A DNA stretch of 64,000 bases. It comes from Suillus spraguei (taxonomy: Eukaryota > Basidiomycota > Agaricomycetes > Boletales > Suillaceae). Every line of letters starts with the position of its first letter. Positions within the stretch are counted from its first letter, which is position 1. Location: assembly GCA_016800925.1 (NCBI GenBank), contig JABCPU010000307.1, positions 1 through 64,000 on the forward strand. Reading direction: 5' to 3'. This document shows positions 1-12,015 of the stretch, one piece after another. The notes beneath the pieces are model-generated. The model had not been told where the DNA came from. It did not search any database and saw only the letters and a program-made list of their open reading frames with translations. Position numbers and translations under genes: made by a program.

Positions 1-2040
1 TTGCTAAGAAAAGATGTTCCATGGAATTGGACGGAGAAACAACAAATGCATTTGATGAATTGAAGAAACGATTCACAGAAGCTCCGCTCCTAGTAATGCC
101 AGACGTTGAGAAAAAGAAAAGAATAGAGACCGATGCTTCTGATTATGCATCTGGTGCAGTACTTTCTCAACAAATGGAAGATGGACTATGGCATCCTGTC
201 GCTTATTATTCAAAGTCAATGAATGATGCAGAACGAAATTACGACATTCATGACAAAGAATTATTAGCAATCATTCGAGCGTTAGAAGAGTGGAGGCACT
301 ATGTGCAGGGAGCACCTCACCTGTGGAATCTGGACCGATCATAAGAATCTCGAGTATTTCATGACGAGTCAAAAATTGACACGAAGGCAAGCCAGATGGA
401 GTCTGTTCCTGGCGGAGTATGAATTTACACTCCAACATAAGCCTGGTGTAGTCAATGATAAGGCCGATCGTCTGTCTCGGAGATCAGACCACAGAGGGGG
501 GGTAGAAAACGACAATTCTGATCGCATTTTGCTTAAACCGGAATTTTTCAAAATCAATGCTGCTAAAAGAGGCCAAGTTCTTATAGAAGGAGAAAAATCT
601 CTTCTTAAAAAGATCAGACAAAGTACAGAACGAGAGCCTGAAGTGATGAAAGCGCTAGAAACGTTAAAAGCAGCACCGGTGCAATTGCGTAGAGGAGTCG
701 AAGAATGGAATGTTGAAGATGGATTGGTGTTATTCCGAGGATTGGTCTATGTTCCAAATGATAAAGAAATCCGCCGAGAGATTCTAGAGTTATTCCATGA
801 CTCACCACCGGCTGGACATCCTGGACGTGCCAAAACCTTAGAATTGATTTCCAGAAACTATTGGTGGCCAATGATGACAAAAAGTGTTCACGACTATGTA
901 GATGGTTGCGATCGTTGCAGACAAACAAAGGTCTATCCTAGTAAACCGACGGGACCTTTACAGCCAAATGAAGTTCCAGAAGGACCTTGGCAAACGATTA
1001 CATGTGACCTGATTGTGGACCTACCAAAGAGTGAAGGGTGTGATAGCATTTTTGTTGTCGTTGATCGATTTACGAAACAAGCACACTTCATTCCCACCAA
1101 TAAAGAAGTAGACTCGAAGGAAATTGCCGAGCTATTTTTAAAAATGTATGGAAACATCATGGAACACCAAAGAAAGTGATTTCAGATAGAGGAACACAGT
1201 TCGTATCGAAATTTATGGGACAAATGTCAAAAAGATTAGGCACAAAATGGTCTGCTTCGACCGCCTATCATCCCCATACGGACGGACAAACAGAACGCGT
1301 AAATCAAGAAGTTGAACAATATTTACGCCTGTTTACCTCTTATAGACAAAATGATTGGGTATCTTGGTTGCCGATTGCAGAATTCTCGCATAATAACGCA
1401 GTCACAGTCACCGGTCATAGCCCTTTCAAAGTTCTATATGGATATAATCCAGAATTCACGATATCTCCTAATTCCAACTCCCGTATTCCTGTTGCCGATG
1501 AAAGAGTGGATCAAATGAAAGAAGCAAGAGATGATGCGGAAAATACTTTGAAACTAGTCAATGAACGAATGAAACGGTTCTATGACAAAGGAGTAAAAGA
1601 CGCACCACAGTATAAAAAGGGAGACAAAGTCTGGCTAGACGCAAAAAACATTAAACAACGTCGTCCAAGTCAAAATGTCAGATCGTCGTCTTGGGCCCTT
1701 TGAAATACTAGAGAAGATTGGCGAGGTGAACTATAAATTGAAATTACCGGCAAATTATCAGATCCATCCGGTTTTTCACGTTCAATTACTCACCCCATAC
1801 TATGCATCTCAAATGATCCCTCATTCTCAACCCACCCGACCACCTCCTGACATAGTTGACGATCAGGAAGAATTTGTTGTAGAAGAAGTATTAGATAGCC
1901 GATTATTCCGAGGAAAGCTGCAATACCGAGTAAAATGGGAAGGATATCCGATAGAAGAATCGACATGGGAACCAGAAGAAAACGTAAAGAATTCCCCGAT
2001 TCTTATAGCGAGTTTCAAAAAAGAATCCCACGGCGGCTAA
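1..2040 (+). mobile_element. Degenerate Ty3/gypsy chromovirus pol (RNase H, integrase, chromodomain)
   Basis: This is a decayed pol gene of a Ty3/gypsy LTR retrotransposon. In order it shows the RNase H region (TDASDYASGAVLSQQ), a zinc-binding linker before integrase (CDRCRQTK near 910), the integrase core (ITCDLIVDLPKS, SDRGTQF, HPHTDGQTERVNQE) and a C-terminal chromodomain (YRVKWEGYPIEESTWEPEE near 1925-1985). The reverse transcriptase part lies beyond the left edge. The frame breaks near base 47 (one base missing relative to the inverted copy), near 312, near 1143 and near 1660-1690, so no intact polyprotein can be made. A chromodomain in this position marks the chromovirus lineage, which is known to target heterochromatin. 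It is mirrored by the minus-strand copy that follows. Confidence 0.93.
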
Positions 2041-4055
2041 AACCAAAAGATTCAAGGTTCTATACGTTCTTCTGGTTCCCATGTCGATTCTTCTATCGGA
2101 TATCCTTCCCATTTTACTCGGTATTGCAGCTTTCCTCGGAATAATCGGCTATCTAATACTTCTTCTACAACAAATTCTTCCTGATCGTCAACTATGTCAG
2201 GAGGTGGTCGGGTGGGTTGAGAATGAGGGATCATTTGAGATGCATAGTATGGAGTGAGTAATTGAACGTGAAAAACCGGATGGATCTGATAATTTGCCAG
2301 TAATTTCAATTTATAGTTCACCTCGCCAATCTTCTCTAGTATTTTAAAGGGCCCAAGATGACGATCTGACAATTTTTGACTTGGACGACATTGTTTAATG
2401 TTTTTTGCGTCTAGCCAGACTTTGTCTCCCTTTTTATACTGTGGTGCGTCTTTTACTCCTTTGTCATAGAACCGTTCATTCGTTCATTGACTAGTTTCAA
2501 AGTATTTTCCGCATCATCTCTTGCTTCTTTCATTTGATCCACTCTTTCATCAGCAACGGGAATACGGGAGTTGGAATTAGGAGATATCGTGAATTCTGGA
2601 TTATATCCATATAGAACTTTGAAAGGACTATGACCGGTGACTGTGACTGCGTTATTATGCGAGAATTCTGCAATCGGCAACCAAGATACCCAATCATTTT
2701 GTCTATAAGAGGTAAACAGGCATAAATATTGTTCAACTTCTTGATTTACGTGTTCTGTTTGTCCGTCCGTATGGGGATGATAGGCGGTTGAAGCAGACCA
2801 TTTTGTGCCTAATCTTTTTGACATTTGTCCCATAAATTTCGATATGAACTGTGTTCCTCTATCTGAAATCACTTTCTTTGGTGTTCCATGATGTTTCCAT
2901 ACATTTTTTAAAAATAGCTCGGCAATTTCCTTCGAGTCTACTTCTTTTTTGGTGGGAATATAGTGTGCTTGTTTCATAAATCGATCAACGACAACAAAAA
3001 TGCTATCACACCCTTCACTCTTTGGTAGGTCCACAATCAGGTCACATGTAATCGTTTGCCAAGGTCCTTCTGGAACTTCATTTGGTTGTAAAGGTCCCGT
3101 TGGTTTACTAGGATAGACCTTTGTTTGTCTGCAACGATCGCAACCATCTACATAATCGTGAACACTCTTTGTCATCATTGGCCACCAATAATTTCTGGAA
3201 ATCAATTCTAAGGTTTTGGCATGTCCAGGATGTCCAGCCGGTGGTGAGTCATGGAATAACTCTAGAATCTCTCGGCGGATTTCTTTATCATTTGGAACAT
3301 AGACCAATCCTTGGAATAACACCAATCCATCTTCAACATTCCATTCTTCGACTCCTCTATGCAATTGCACCGGTGCTGCTTTTAGCGTTTCTAGCGCTTT
3401 CATCACTTCAGGCTCTCGTTCTGTACTTTGTCTAATCTTTTTTAGAAGAGATTTTTCTCCTTCTATAAGAACTTGGCCTCTTTTAGCAGCATTGATTTTG
3501 AAAAATTCCAGTTTAAGCAAAATGCGATCAGAATTGTCGTTTTCTACCCCCCCTCTGTGGTCTGATCTCCGAGACAGACGATCAGCCTGATCATTGACTA
3601 CACCAGGCTTATGTTGGAGTGTAAATTCATACTCCGCCAGGAACAGACTCCATCTGGCTTGCCTTCGTGTCAATTTTTGACTCGTCATGAAATACTCGAG
3701 ATTCTTATGATCGGTCCAGATCTCCACAGGGTGAGGTGCTCCCTGCACATAGTGCCTCCACTCTTCTAACGCTTGAATGATTGCTAACAATTCTTTGTCA
3801 TGAATGTCATAATTTCGTTCTGCATCATTCATTGACTTCGAATAATAAGCAACAGGATGCTATAGTCCATCTTCCATTTGTTGAGAAAGTACTGCACCAG
3901 ATGCATAATCAGAAGCATCGGTCTCTATTCTTTTCTTTTTCTCAACATCTGGCATTACTAGGAGCAGAGCTTCTGTGAATCGTTTCTTCAATTCATCAAA
4001 TGCATGTTGTTGTTTCTCCGTCCAATTCCATGGAACATCTTTTCTTAGCAAATCA
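1..4055. repeat. Tail-to-tail inverted repeat of gypsy pol, arms about 2 kb, about 85-bp spacer
   Basis: Bases 1 to about 1985 pair in reverse complement with about 2070 to 4055. For example the first 24 bases recur inverted near 4031-4055, and the chromodomain coding sequence is found on both sides of the centre near 2028. About 85 bases between the arms are present once. The two copies differ by scattered substitutions and small indels, so this duplication is older or faster-decaying than the perfect inverted repeat further right. The left arm is cut by the window edge. Confidence 0.85.
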
Positions 4056-4712
4056 TTCATTGGTCTGGCTATATCTGAGAACCCCAATATGAATCTTCGA
4101 TAGAAGTTGGCAAAACCCATGAATGCTTGTATGTCTTTTACGCATTTGGGAACAGGCCATTTTAATACTCCTTCTACTTTCACAGGGTCCATAGATACAT
4201 TGCCTTTTTCCACGATCAACCCTAAGAACTCGACTTTAGACTGTTTGAAACTACATTTCTCTGGTTTCAAGAACAGGTTGTTATCTTTTAATTATTTGAG
4301 TACTTCTCGTACGACTTTTCGGTGTTGCTCCTTATTTCCATTTGTAAAGACCAAGATGTCATCGATGTAGACCACGACCATCTTTCCATCAATGAGATCT
4401 CTAAAATATTTCATTCATCATGGTCTGGAAAGTTGCTGGAGAATTTGTCAACCTGAAATACATTACGGTTGGTTCATGGTGACCAAAAGGCGTTTTGAAG
4501 GCTGCCTTCCACTCGTCTCCTTCTTTCATCCGAATATTATTGTATCCCCATTGTACATCCATTTTAGAGTACATTGTGGCACCAGTTAAAGCATCAATTA
4601 GATCTTGAGATCTCAGTAAAGGGTACGCATTTTTAACCATTTTCTCATTGAGCTTTCTATAGTCCATTACTGGTCGTAATTTGCCATCTTTTTTGGCCAC
4701 AAAGAAGAAAGG
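2052..4712 (-). mobile_element. Degenerate Ty3/gypsy chromovirus pol, inverted copy (RT, RNase H, integrase, chromodomain)
   Basis: Second copy of the same pol, read on the minus strand and longer at its 5' side. It includes reverse transcriptase ([20 protein letters not shown], and the catalytic YIDD box near 4350-4370), RNase H, integrase (TDGQTEHVNQEVEQYL) and the chromodomain ending near 2075. Breaks seen: an extra T near 4410, a TAA near 4295, a TAG at 3860-3862 where the plus copy has Trp, and a frameshift near 2475. The 5' end stops inside RT at about 4712, where the sequence passes directly into the 3' half of the short motif GGGGACTGG that fills the next 600 bases. No gag, protease or LTR is attached. 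Confidence 0.93.
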
Positions 4713-5330
4713 GGACTGGTCATCTCACATATGCCAAATCAGATATCTGCCACATCAACATTCTCACGAGTGAGTCTCATGCCTCAGTCAGGTCCAGTGT
4801 CATGACCTGACGTGTGCGCATAAAGATTCAGCTCCCTGAGGGGACTGGTCATGTGCTTATTCACATATCAAATACCAACATTGCTGCAAGACGTCTCACA
4901 CCTAAACCATAGGAGGTTTGTGCATCAGATTCAGCTCCCTGAGGGGACTGGCCGTGTGATTGTTGACAATCAATAGTGCCACAAGGAAGTCTCACGCCTC
5001 ATGATGTCTCACACCATTGTGCGAGGTTGCCTATCCAATTCAGCTCCATGAGGGGACTGGTCATGTCTTTATACTCATATCATATATCATCACTAGCAAT
5101 GGACACAGTTCCCTAAGGACACTGGTAACACTATAACTTTACACAACCAACCAATCACCAACCTCCTCTCAGGGAAACAACATCTGCCACATCATCATGA
5201 AGACATAAAGCAGCATAATCTAGGAACATTGTATCAAATCATTAAAGGATGATAGCCGGAATATTTGTATGCACATAAAGATGTTTGTCACTGCAAAATG
5301 AACTAAAGGAACCACACCAATCAAACACAT
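4713..5330. repeat. Spaced copies of the 18-base GGCTCCC-NNN-GGGGACCG motif
   Basis: No gene is visible here. The stretch holds copies of an 18- to 19-base core at about 4830, 4933 and 5041, and a half copy at 4715 where the gypsy fragment ends. The copies are about 100 bases apart and share part of their flanks (GTCTCACGCCTCA and GGACTGGTCATGTG recur), so the unit has been locally amplified. The core is an imperfect hairpin with a 3-base centre. Confidence 0.75.
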
Positions 5331-5332
5331 CA

Positions 5333-8322
5333 TCAGTCACTGTCAGAAGATTCCTCTTCCTCCTGCCTCATGTAAATGCACATCGGAATTGGTGGAACAT
5401 TGTCAATCCACTCTGCTGCTGGCACATAATCAGGATCCTGAATTTCATCTTCCTCGTCATCCTCTTCCTCCTCTAGAGCCAATTCATCATCTACAGTAGG
5501 TTGCCAAGTTGGAGCAGCTTTGCTTGGATGAATGATCACATGAGGGGCAGATAATTTATAAGTGGATGGAAGTGTGACGAAGCCAGAGTCTTCGGAGTAT
5601 TTCCAGAGTCGATTATTGTATGGCTTCGGAATCCAATATAACTGCTTAAAAAGTCCCCAGTACTTGGTCCTAATCTCATCAATGAGATAAGCAGGTTTGT
5701 CCCTCTTCATGTCTGCCCACTCCATCCAGTACGACATGTTGGGATAGTTCTGGGGTTGGAGGCGTGGTGCTGTGCCAGGAGGTGGGAAAAATTTGTCAAA
5801 TGCCTCACGCCACTCCACAGGATGTGCTCTCTTCCACTGGACATGGTGGAAAATAAGTGCAAGGTTTGTCTCTTTGTACATGTCCTCCATGACCACCAGA
5901 CGTTCCTGCATGCTGAGGCGACATGGGAAGGGGACATAGGGTTACCCTTCATATTGCCACATTTCTGAAGGAGGTCACAGCAGAATTGGTTCCAATGCTT
6001 CGTGATGGTGATAGGAAAGGGCTCATCAAGGCCCGGAGGTAAGTCCAGTCGTTCATCAAATGGTAAATCATCACCAGTATCCTGTGGAGGAGGAGGGGCC
6101 TCATATTCGAGAGTGGCAAAGGCAGCAGAAGGCTCAGGATTGTCAGCTCTGTGGCGCTTCAACATGCTTTTCTGGGTGCTGACCCATGATTTCGGAATTG
6201 CAGAGCGAGGAATGTAGGCTGTGGGGTGGTATCTATTGCGGAGTGTATTTTGATCAGCACCGAAGAAAAATATGAAGGAAGTCTGGCTGATGACATTGGT
6301 ACGCAGCATCCGTGGCACAGTAGAGATGGGAGGGAACATCATGTCTCGCAAGAAGTATGCTCCATGTGCACAGAAAGGTAGGCCATCATTGTTTTGGATG
6401 TGGCCTGGTGAGGGATAATTTGAATGCCGTCCACGTCATAATCATGTGTGAGAGGGAGAATAGCACACATCAAATTCTGAGCAGCTTTACCATCATCAGG
6501 CCGAGAATGGAGACCATTAGCAAGCCATGTGAGTCCTGCCATGAGACTGAGAGCTGGTGAAGTGAAGCGGAGCTCTGCAGGTCCTTGGTTCTGGAGTCGC
6601 AAAGTGCGGATTATGGCTGTCAGGCGGACTAGTCTCCATTGCCTGATAAATTTAAGCAAACAATGTCAGTGAATGAACATAAGAGATGTGATGAGTGGAC
6701 ATGAGAGAGTGAGCCGCAGTCCCCTGAGGGGACTGCATGCAAGTGCACATATGCCACATTGTGGAAAAGCATACAACAGTGATCTGACAGACGGCTCCCT
6801 GAGGGGACTGCAGGCAGGCACTGTGCCACAGCAACACTATTACAGTGCACTGTGCAAAATACCACACCACTCACAAAAGAGGCTCCCTGAGGGGACCGCA
6901 GATGGAGAAGCAGACTTACCACCAATCATGGCGTGGAAACACGCACAAACAATTTCTCATGAGCCATGGTGGAAAATCAAGTGGCTCCATTGAGGCATCT
7001 TTCAGCTGAATGCGCACCTCCACCCTTGCAGTGCAGTCGTGTTTGTCCTTTGCATCAAAGTAGAGTGCGTACAGTCGGGTCAGGTATGCAGGTTCCTCTT
7101 CTTCGAGTGCAGCTTTGCCAGTAATAAACAAACTGTGTCGACCACCATTATTTTGTTGAATAAGAGCTTTATCTGTGGTATAGGCCTGGAAATAGACAAT
7201 GTTGCTAGTCTGTAAAGGGATTGGGACGCGACAGCCTGAGAGTTGAATCAAGCCCGATGAATAATCGACAGCGGCCTCGCGAGCCTTCACCAAGGCTCGA
7301 GCACGTGGAGCAGGTATATCTGTAACTCCAGAGAGAAGCTCTGCATGAGCATCAGTGCGCCATTGATAAGCATACCCCGGCTCAGACAGCTCAAGGCCAA
7401 CATCAACGTAACAATGTTCTTCTTCCATCAGCTCGTCATAATAAAAATCACTGAGAGCATTCTGCAATGCAAGATCTGCACTGTCCAAGTCATCAGGATG
7501 ATGTTGGTGAGCCTCCTTGACACCTTGCATCTGGACCATGAAGAGCATCCCTTGTGCCCACTCAATTCTTCACCTAATCTTTCAGCAAGGTCGTAGCCAA
7601 GACGCCTGACGTGGGAGCCAGAGAAAGGACGAGTGCCATATTGAAAAAGTCCACGGGCTTTCCTTGCACGAGTTTGTGCACCCTCATAGTTGACAGACCA
7701 ATTAGTCACAGTGTCAGGACTGAGGGCCTGCAGAACAGGCATCAGACCTTTCTCATAAAGGCCTTTCTTCTGATCAAAGGTCAACTCTGGATCTTTCGTG
7801 TTGGAGTCATAGAGCCGCGGAAAGAATAACCGCACTTTGGTGTGGATCCCAATTGCACCCAAACAAATGTTGGGAACACGGTGGGGTGAGACTGGTGTGT
7901 CAGGCTGACGAGGGATGTGTGAGGTCAATGTAAAAAATAAGATGGGCAAGATGTACCTGGCGAGCCTTAATACTCATTGGAACTTTAAAGTGGAGACTAG
8001 AGTGCAAGGTGTCGACAGGATTATTGATGGGATATAAGAACATATCTGCCTTGACAGGCAGCCAATCGGTGAATGATAGAAAGCTATCATAATCTCTGAC
8101 AACAGTGACTTCCCTGGGTGCTTGGAATCTGTTCCGCGTGGGTTCAATGGAATACTGTATGTTCCGCGTGATATCTTTGCCACTCAGGCCGAGAATGCAG
8201 GCCCTATAGTAGTCGGCTACTGGGGCATTGTCTTGTTCGATGAGATCAATGAAGGCGTTGTTGAAACTGGTGATGGAACATCCTAAGACACGTGGGGCTG
8301 GTGGACGATTGACAGCTGGCAT
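5333..8322 (-). CDS. Uncharacterised multi-exon protein, acidic C-terminus
   Basis: I do not recognise this gene. On the minus strand a chain of open segments runs from an ATG at 8322 (MPAVNRPPAPRVLG) through 7949-7548, 7548-6916, 6659-6339 and 6351-5707 to a stop at 5333. The last exon encodes a very acidic tail (LALEEEEDDEEDE, then EEEESSDSD). A plausible short intron lies at about 5914-5953 (GT..CAG). A longer one at about 6660-6930 contains three copies of the 18-base motif. No signal peptide, membrane helix or catalytic motif is evident. The fused open frames, matching exon ends and Asp/Glu-rich tail suggest a real fungal gene or recent pseudogene. Frame continuity near 6350 and 7550 is uncertain. 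Exon borders are approximate. Confidence 0.5.
6660..6930. repeat. Three motif copies inside a likely intron
   Basis: Core copies occur at about 6715-6735, 6793-6810 and 6880-6899, about 80 bases apart, within the non-coding gap of the uncharacterised minus-strand gene. The copy at 6715 is close to a perfect palindrome (GCAGTCCCCTGAGGGGACTGC, one base over twenty if written whole; its centre is CCCTGAGGG). Confidence 0.7.
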
Positions 8323-8929
8323 GATTGGAGACTGACGGATGGAATATAGTGGTGTGAACAGGTAAATGGTGGCGGAAAACTTGCGATTTTCGGAGAGGGT
8401 GTGGCTATATAGTTTCTGACCCTGATGATTGAAGAAAATTTATCTTAAGGTTTCCATTTTTCTGTCAGGGCAGAGCACTGCGATATTAGTTCTCTGTGCT
8501 TCAAAAGGGGATCAAGCATTTCCTGTTGTAATAATTAGCTGAAACTCTAATGGAACCAAAACTGTATGCCGTCATCGAAAACGTGAAATTCAACTGAACC
8601 GTGCCAATCAGCCGTGCCGATCAACTGGCAAACCAACCAAACCAACCATCACAGGGTGTTGAACCACAAGATACTTCTTGACAAACGTATTGATAAACAG
8701 CACGTGTCTAACAATTAAGATTCAGCAAGCAGCATCGCGCATATCAAGGGTGGCCCCTATATGTGACTAGTGAGCACGATCCCCTCAAAGAGCCATTTTC
8801 AGTGAAAACCTGGCGGGGAACAGTGCAACTATATATTGCATGAAGCGTGTTGTGTCATCTTGATTGCTATGTCTCAACAAGCATAGATCAATGAGGTTGG
8901 TGTGTCAAGGCTCATCACTTGGTTTATTG
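8323..8929. other. Intergenic, no gene recognised
   Basis: About 600 bases upstream of the ATG at 8322. I see no conserved coding segment and no RNA gene. It may contain the promoter of the minus-strand gene, but no single element is convincing. Confidence 0.4.
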
Positions 8930-9368
8930 ATATGGCAGCGGTCCCGTGAGGGAGCCGCAACGATTCTGCACTTGACTGCATGACTCACGTGACCCACACG
9001 CTTGGTCAGCGCACAATTGCCTAAGGTCCAGCGGTCCCCTGAGGGAGCCGCAAGAATTTTTCGCAGGACAGCACAAGTCACCTGACCACCACGTGTAGAT
9101 TTTGGTGTGTGAACAATTGCACACGGCACAGAGCGGTCCCCTGAGGGAGCTGCAAGTATTCTTTGCAGGACTGCACCAGTCACGTGATTACCATGCCTGG
9201 ATGTTCATTCGAGTAAAAATCAACAGTTCCTTGTGGGAGAACATACCAACATATGGGTCACGCAACATATTGTGCACACAATTCTTGCAGCTCCCTCAGG
9301 AGACCGCTGTGTTGTATGCAATTTTTTACCCAATATCCATACGCGGTGATCAGGTGACTTATGCTGTC
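8930..9368. repeat. Motif array, reverse orientation, left of the solo LTR
   Basis: Core copies in the form CGGTCCC(C)TGAGGGAGCCG occur at about 8939, 9030 and 9132, and one in the other orientation (GCTCCCTCAGGAGACCGC) near 9290. Flanks such as CACGTGAC and TTTGTGTGTGAACAATTGCA recur, giving a unit of about 100 bases. The array is interrupted by the LTR that begins at 9369. Confidence 0.75.
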
Positions 9369-9841
9369 TGTTACAATCGTACGTGCCCCTATTCCTTTTC
9401 CCTTCTGTCCCTTTACTTGTATATCTTGTCACGTGACTCTGACTCATATGCTCAACGCATTTGTACGATACATGCCTTCCTTATTAGGATACGCAGTTAC
9501 GTTCTCACGGTTACCTGGTCTGTCGCACATATTGGTCTATTTAAGCACAGTGTACTTGTAGTAGATTCCCTACTTTAATCTTACTGGGTTTTACCTGGAA
9601 TCTCCTTCGCTTAGGTCTCCAACCTAAGTCGTCTAGAATCGTCTCTAAGTCTAAGCACTCCTTAGCCTTAGTCTCTATTCTCGCAGAACCTCTTTGACTT
9701 GTCATTGAGGCCGAACCCTTGATCGTACTCGGAACGCGTCCTTGTACTTTCACCTTGTCCTCTTTGGGACATTGTAAGAACTCCCAGCAGACCAGCTGTG
9801 TCTTTTCACTGTCGCTGGTGACGCCACCCCAGTTCGTAACA
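9369..9841 (+). mobile_element. Solo LTR (473 bp) with CTGTC target-site duplication
   Basis: The element begins TGTTACAATCGTACG and ends CCAGTTCGTAACA, giving TGTTAC/GTAACA terminal inverted hexamers of the TG..CA type. It is flanked on both sides by CTGTC (9364-9368 and 9842-9846), a 5-bp target duplication as made by Ty3/gypsy and Ty1/copia integrases. No internal retrotransposon sequence is present, so it is a solo LTR left by recombination between two LTRs. The same 473-bp LTR is at 60355-60827 in the opposite orientation, there joined to internal sequence. Removing the element and one target copy restores an unbroken motif-array sequence, so it inserted into that array. Confidence 0.9.
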
Positions 9842-10075
9842 CTGTCCTGCGAAAAACACTTGCGGCTCCCTCAGGGGACCACTCTGTGCCGTGTGCAATT
9901 GTTCACACACCAAAATCTGCACGTGGTGGTCACATGACATGTGCTGTCCTGCGTGTGGCTCCCTCAGGGGACCACTCTGTGCCGTGTGCAATTGTTCACA
10001 CACCAAAATCTGCACGTGGTGGTCACGTGACATGTGCTGTCCTGCGTGCAGCTCCCTCAGGGGACCACCTAACCG
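9842..10075. repeat. Motif array right of the solo LTR, about 96-bp unit
   Basis: Core copies GGCTCCCTCAGGGGACCA at about 9861, 9957 and 10049. The intervening sequence is nearly identical in two units (TGTGCAATTGTTCACACACC, then a CACGTGGTGGTCAC stretch). Open frames through these units follow from the repeat, not from a gene. Confidence 0.8.
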
Positions 10076-10920
10076 GCAGCGAAGCGCAAAGGCATCACAA
10101 CTTGGTCCTGGGGCTTCATCGAACTTACAAGCAACATGAGAGATGGCTCCACACGGGCAGCTACGGCGACCTGTTCAACATCCAACAATGCAAAAGCTTC
10201 CACAGTAACAATCACAGCAACAGCAACAGCACCAACAGCACACCACAAAACATAACAGCACGTCCCCTGTTTCTTTTCTCAGCTGAATAATACAGCGCAT
10301 TAATTGATGAAATTTCACAGGATGGCACACTCCCGAATAGCGAGAGCTCGCCTCCGGATAGGAAGCGGTAGTGCCGCACACCTCCCCCGATGGCACAAAC
10401 ATCATCCATGGGTCCCGGTCCAGGATATCTGCGCCCACATCACAATCCAGGCGGGGTGATCATGTGACATAGGCTGTCCTGTAAAAGATTCTTGCGGCTC
10501 CCTAGGGTACTGCTGTGCTGTATGCAATGTTTCATTAACCATCATCCAGGCATGCTGATCACGTGACTGGTGCTATCCTGTGACACATCCTTGAGGCTCC
10601 TCAGCAGACCGTTGTGCAGTGGGTGTGTCGGACACAATGTGTTCTCCTTCTGTGTCTCATTCTTTTCTAATCCATTAGCCATAGTAGTGTCTAAGCATAG
10701 CCATACACTTACAACTTACAAATACATGTTGTTGACCATTGATTGAAACCCTGAACCCCTCTGAGTGTGACAGCACATGACTGGGTGGTTTAACAGTTCT
10801 GTACATGTAGATCACCCCAACTAGAAGTAAGGAGAAGTCATAGCACCATCGCAATCACATTGCTCCATCATGTGACATAAATGCGCGACGTAAAACTATG
10901 TACACGGTCACCTGTAATGA
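10076..10920. other. No gene recognised; CAA/CAG-rich and degenerate motif copies
   Basis: 10190-10270 is rich in AACAGCAACA-type simple repeats like those in the array at 14600-15420. Decayed motif copies lie near 10496 (GGCTCCCTAGGGTACTGC) and 10593. A minus-strand open frame at 10175-10438 ends in a Cys-rich low-complexity tail and shows no family feature. From 10620 to 10920 I see nothing. Confidence 0.4.
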
Positions 10921-11539
10921 GTCCTACACAATGAATATATGACCATCAAACAATCTACGAGTATGAGATACATGCGCAAAATGCTGAATTGTTCGAGTGA
11001 AAACATCAACGCCGGCCACCACGACCTCTGCCTGCACGACTAGACACCCCACGACTTGATCGCCCATGCCCTCGAGGCCCTGGTGCGTCATGTGGCACAG
11101 CAGATCTGTTACGCATCGCAGCGCCGCCTGTGGTGGTTTGATCAGGCGAGCCAATTGGACTCGACAGGTTGGACGAGCGGACATGGACGTGTTTGTGTGG
11201 TGGAGAAGGGGCATAGGGAGGGGCACTGGGGGTGGCAGTGGACGATGAAGGTGTCCTCCGGCGTTTTGCTGCAGTTCCCAGATCTTGAGTTGGCTGTGAC
11301 GTTTGAACCACCTGAGCATCGGGAGTTGGAGTGGATGGGCAGTCAGACGAAGGATGATTACTGATGTTAGACTCAGATTGCGTCAGGTCGGCCAGCATCT
11401 TGTCAACAGCAGCTTTGTCCTGCGATGAGTGTTGGGTACCGCCAGTGTCCATGTGAACATCACCGTCGCCGTCTCCATCGTTCCCAAATCGACATCCATG
11501 TCGTTATTGTCAGGTATGCTAGTCTCAGCTGCTGAAAGT

Positions 11540-12015
11540 CATGATGAATCAATCTTGAGGAACAGTGCACATATGTGGTTGAAACTTACATTTGCCCTTT
11601 TGAATAGACGAAGGTCCAATGTCCAGCGTGTTTGTGGCAGTGCCAGATGGTGGATTTGCACCAGCAGGGTGCTCAGTGTGAGGTGCAGCTTGCCCACTGG
11701 CAGCCAGGCTAGGCAGCTCCCCACGGGGACCATCTGTGTGAGAGGCGTTTGAAGCAACCACCAAAGATTGCGCATCAGAGACTGATGGTGCAGGTGGGGT
11801 CGCCGTTGCACTCTGCTCGTCTGGCTCCCCGGGGGGACCGCCAGATGAGGCTGCTGCACTAGATGATCCACCCTCCTTCTGTGAGCCGTCCCCTTCACCA
11901 GTGAGACCAGCAGTGTCCATTGTGCTGGATGCAGTGTCACCAACGGCCGTCTCCATCAGGGGACCGCTGGTCGTCTCAGCTGTTTGACCTGCCGCTGGCC
12001 GGTTGGCAAGTGGTG
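11540..12015 (-). other. Short motif embedded in the SNF2-like reading frame
   Basis: In the C-terminal exons at about 11549-12015 the 18-base motif lies in coding sequence and is translated in one frame. CGGTCCCCTGATGGAGAC gives SGPLMET (near 11955), a CCCCGGGG-centred variant gives GGPPGEP (near 11830) and a CCCGTGGGG-centred variant gives DGPRGEL (near 11715). A fourth copy near 16130 reads AVPLGSR at the start of the exon that carries the Walker box. Variation of the centre keeps the frame open, so these copies behave as coding insertions. Confidence 0.6.

Noticed and set aside
9102..9578. 158-codon open frame across the solo LTR as a gene
   Set aside because: It runs from the motif array into the LTR and ends inside it; no family feature.
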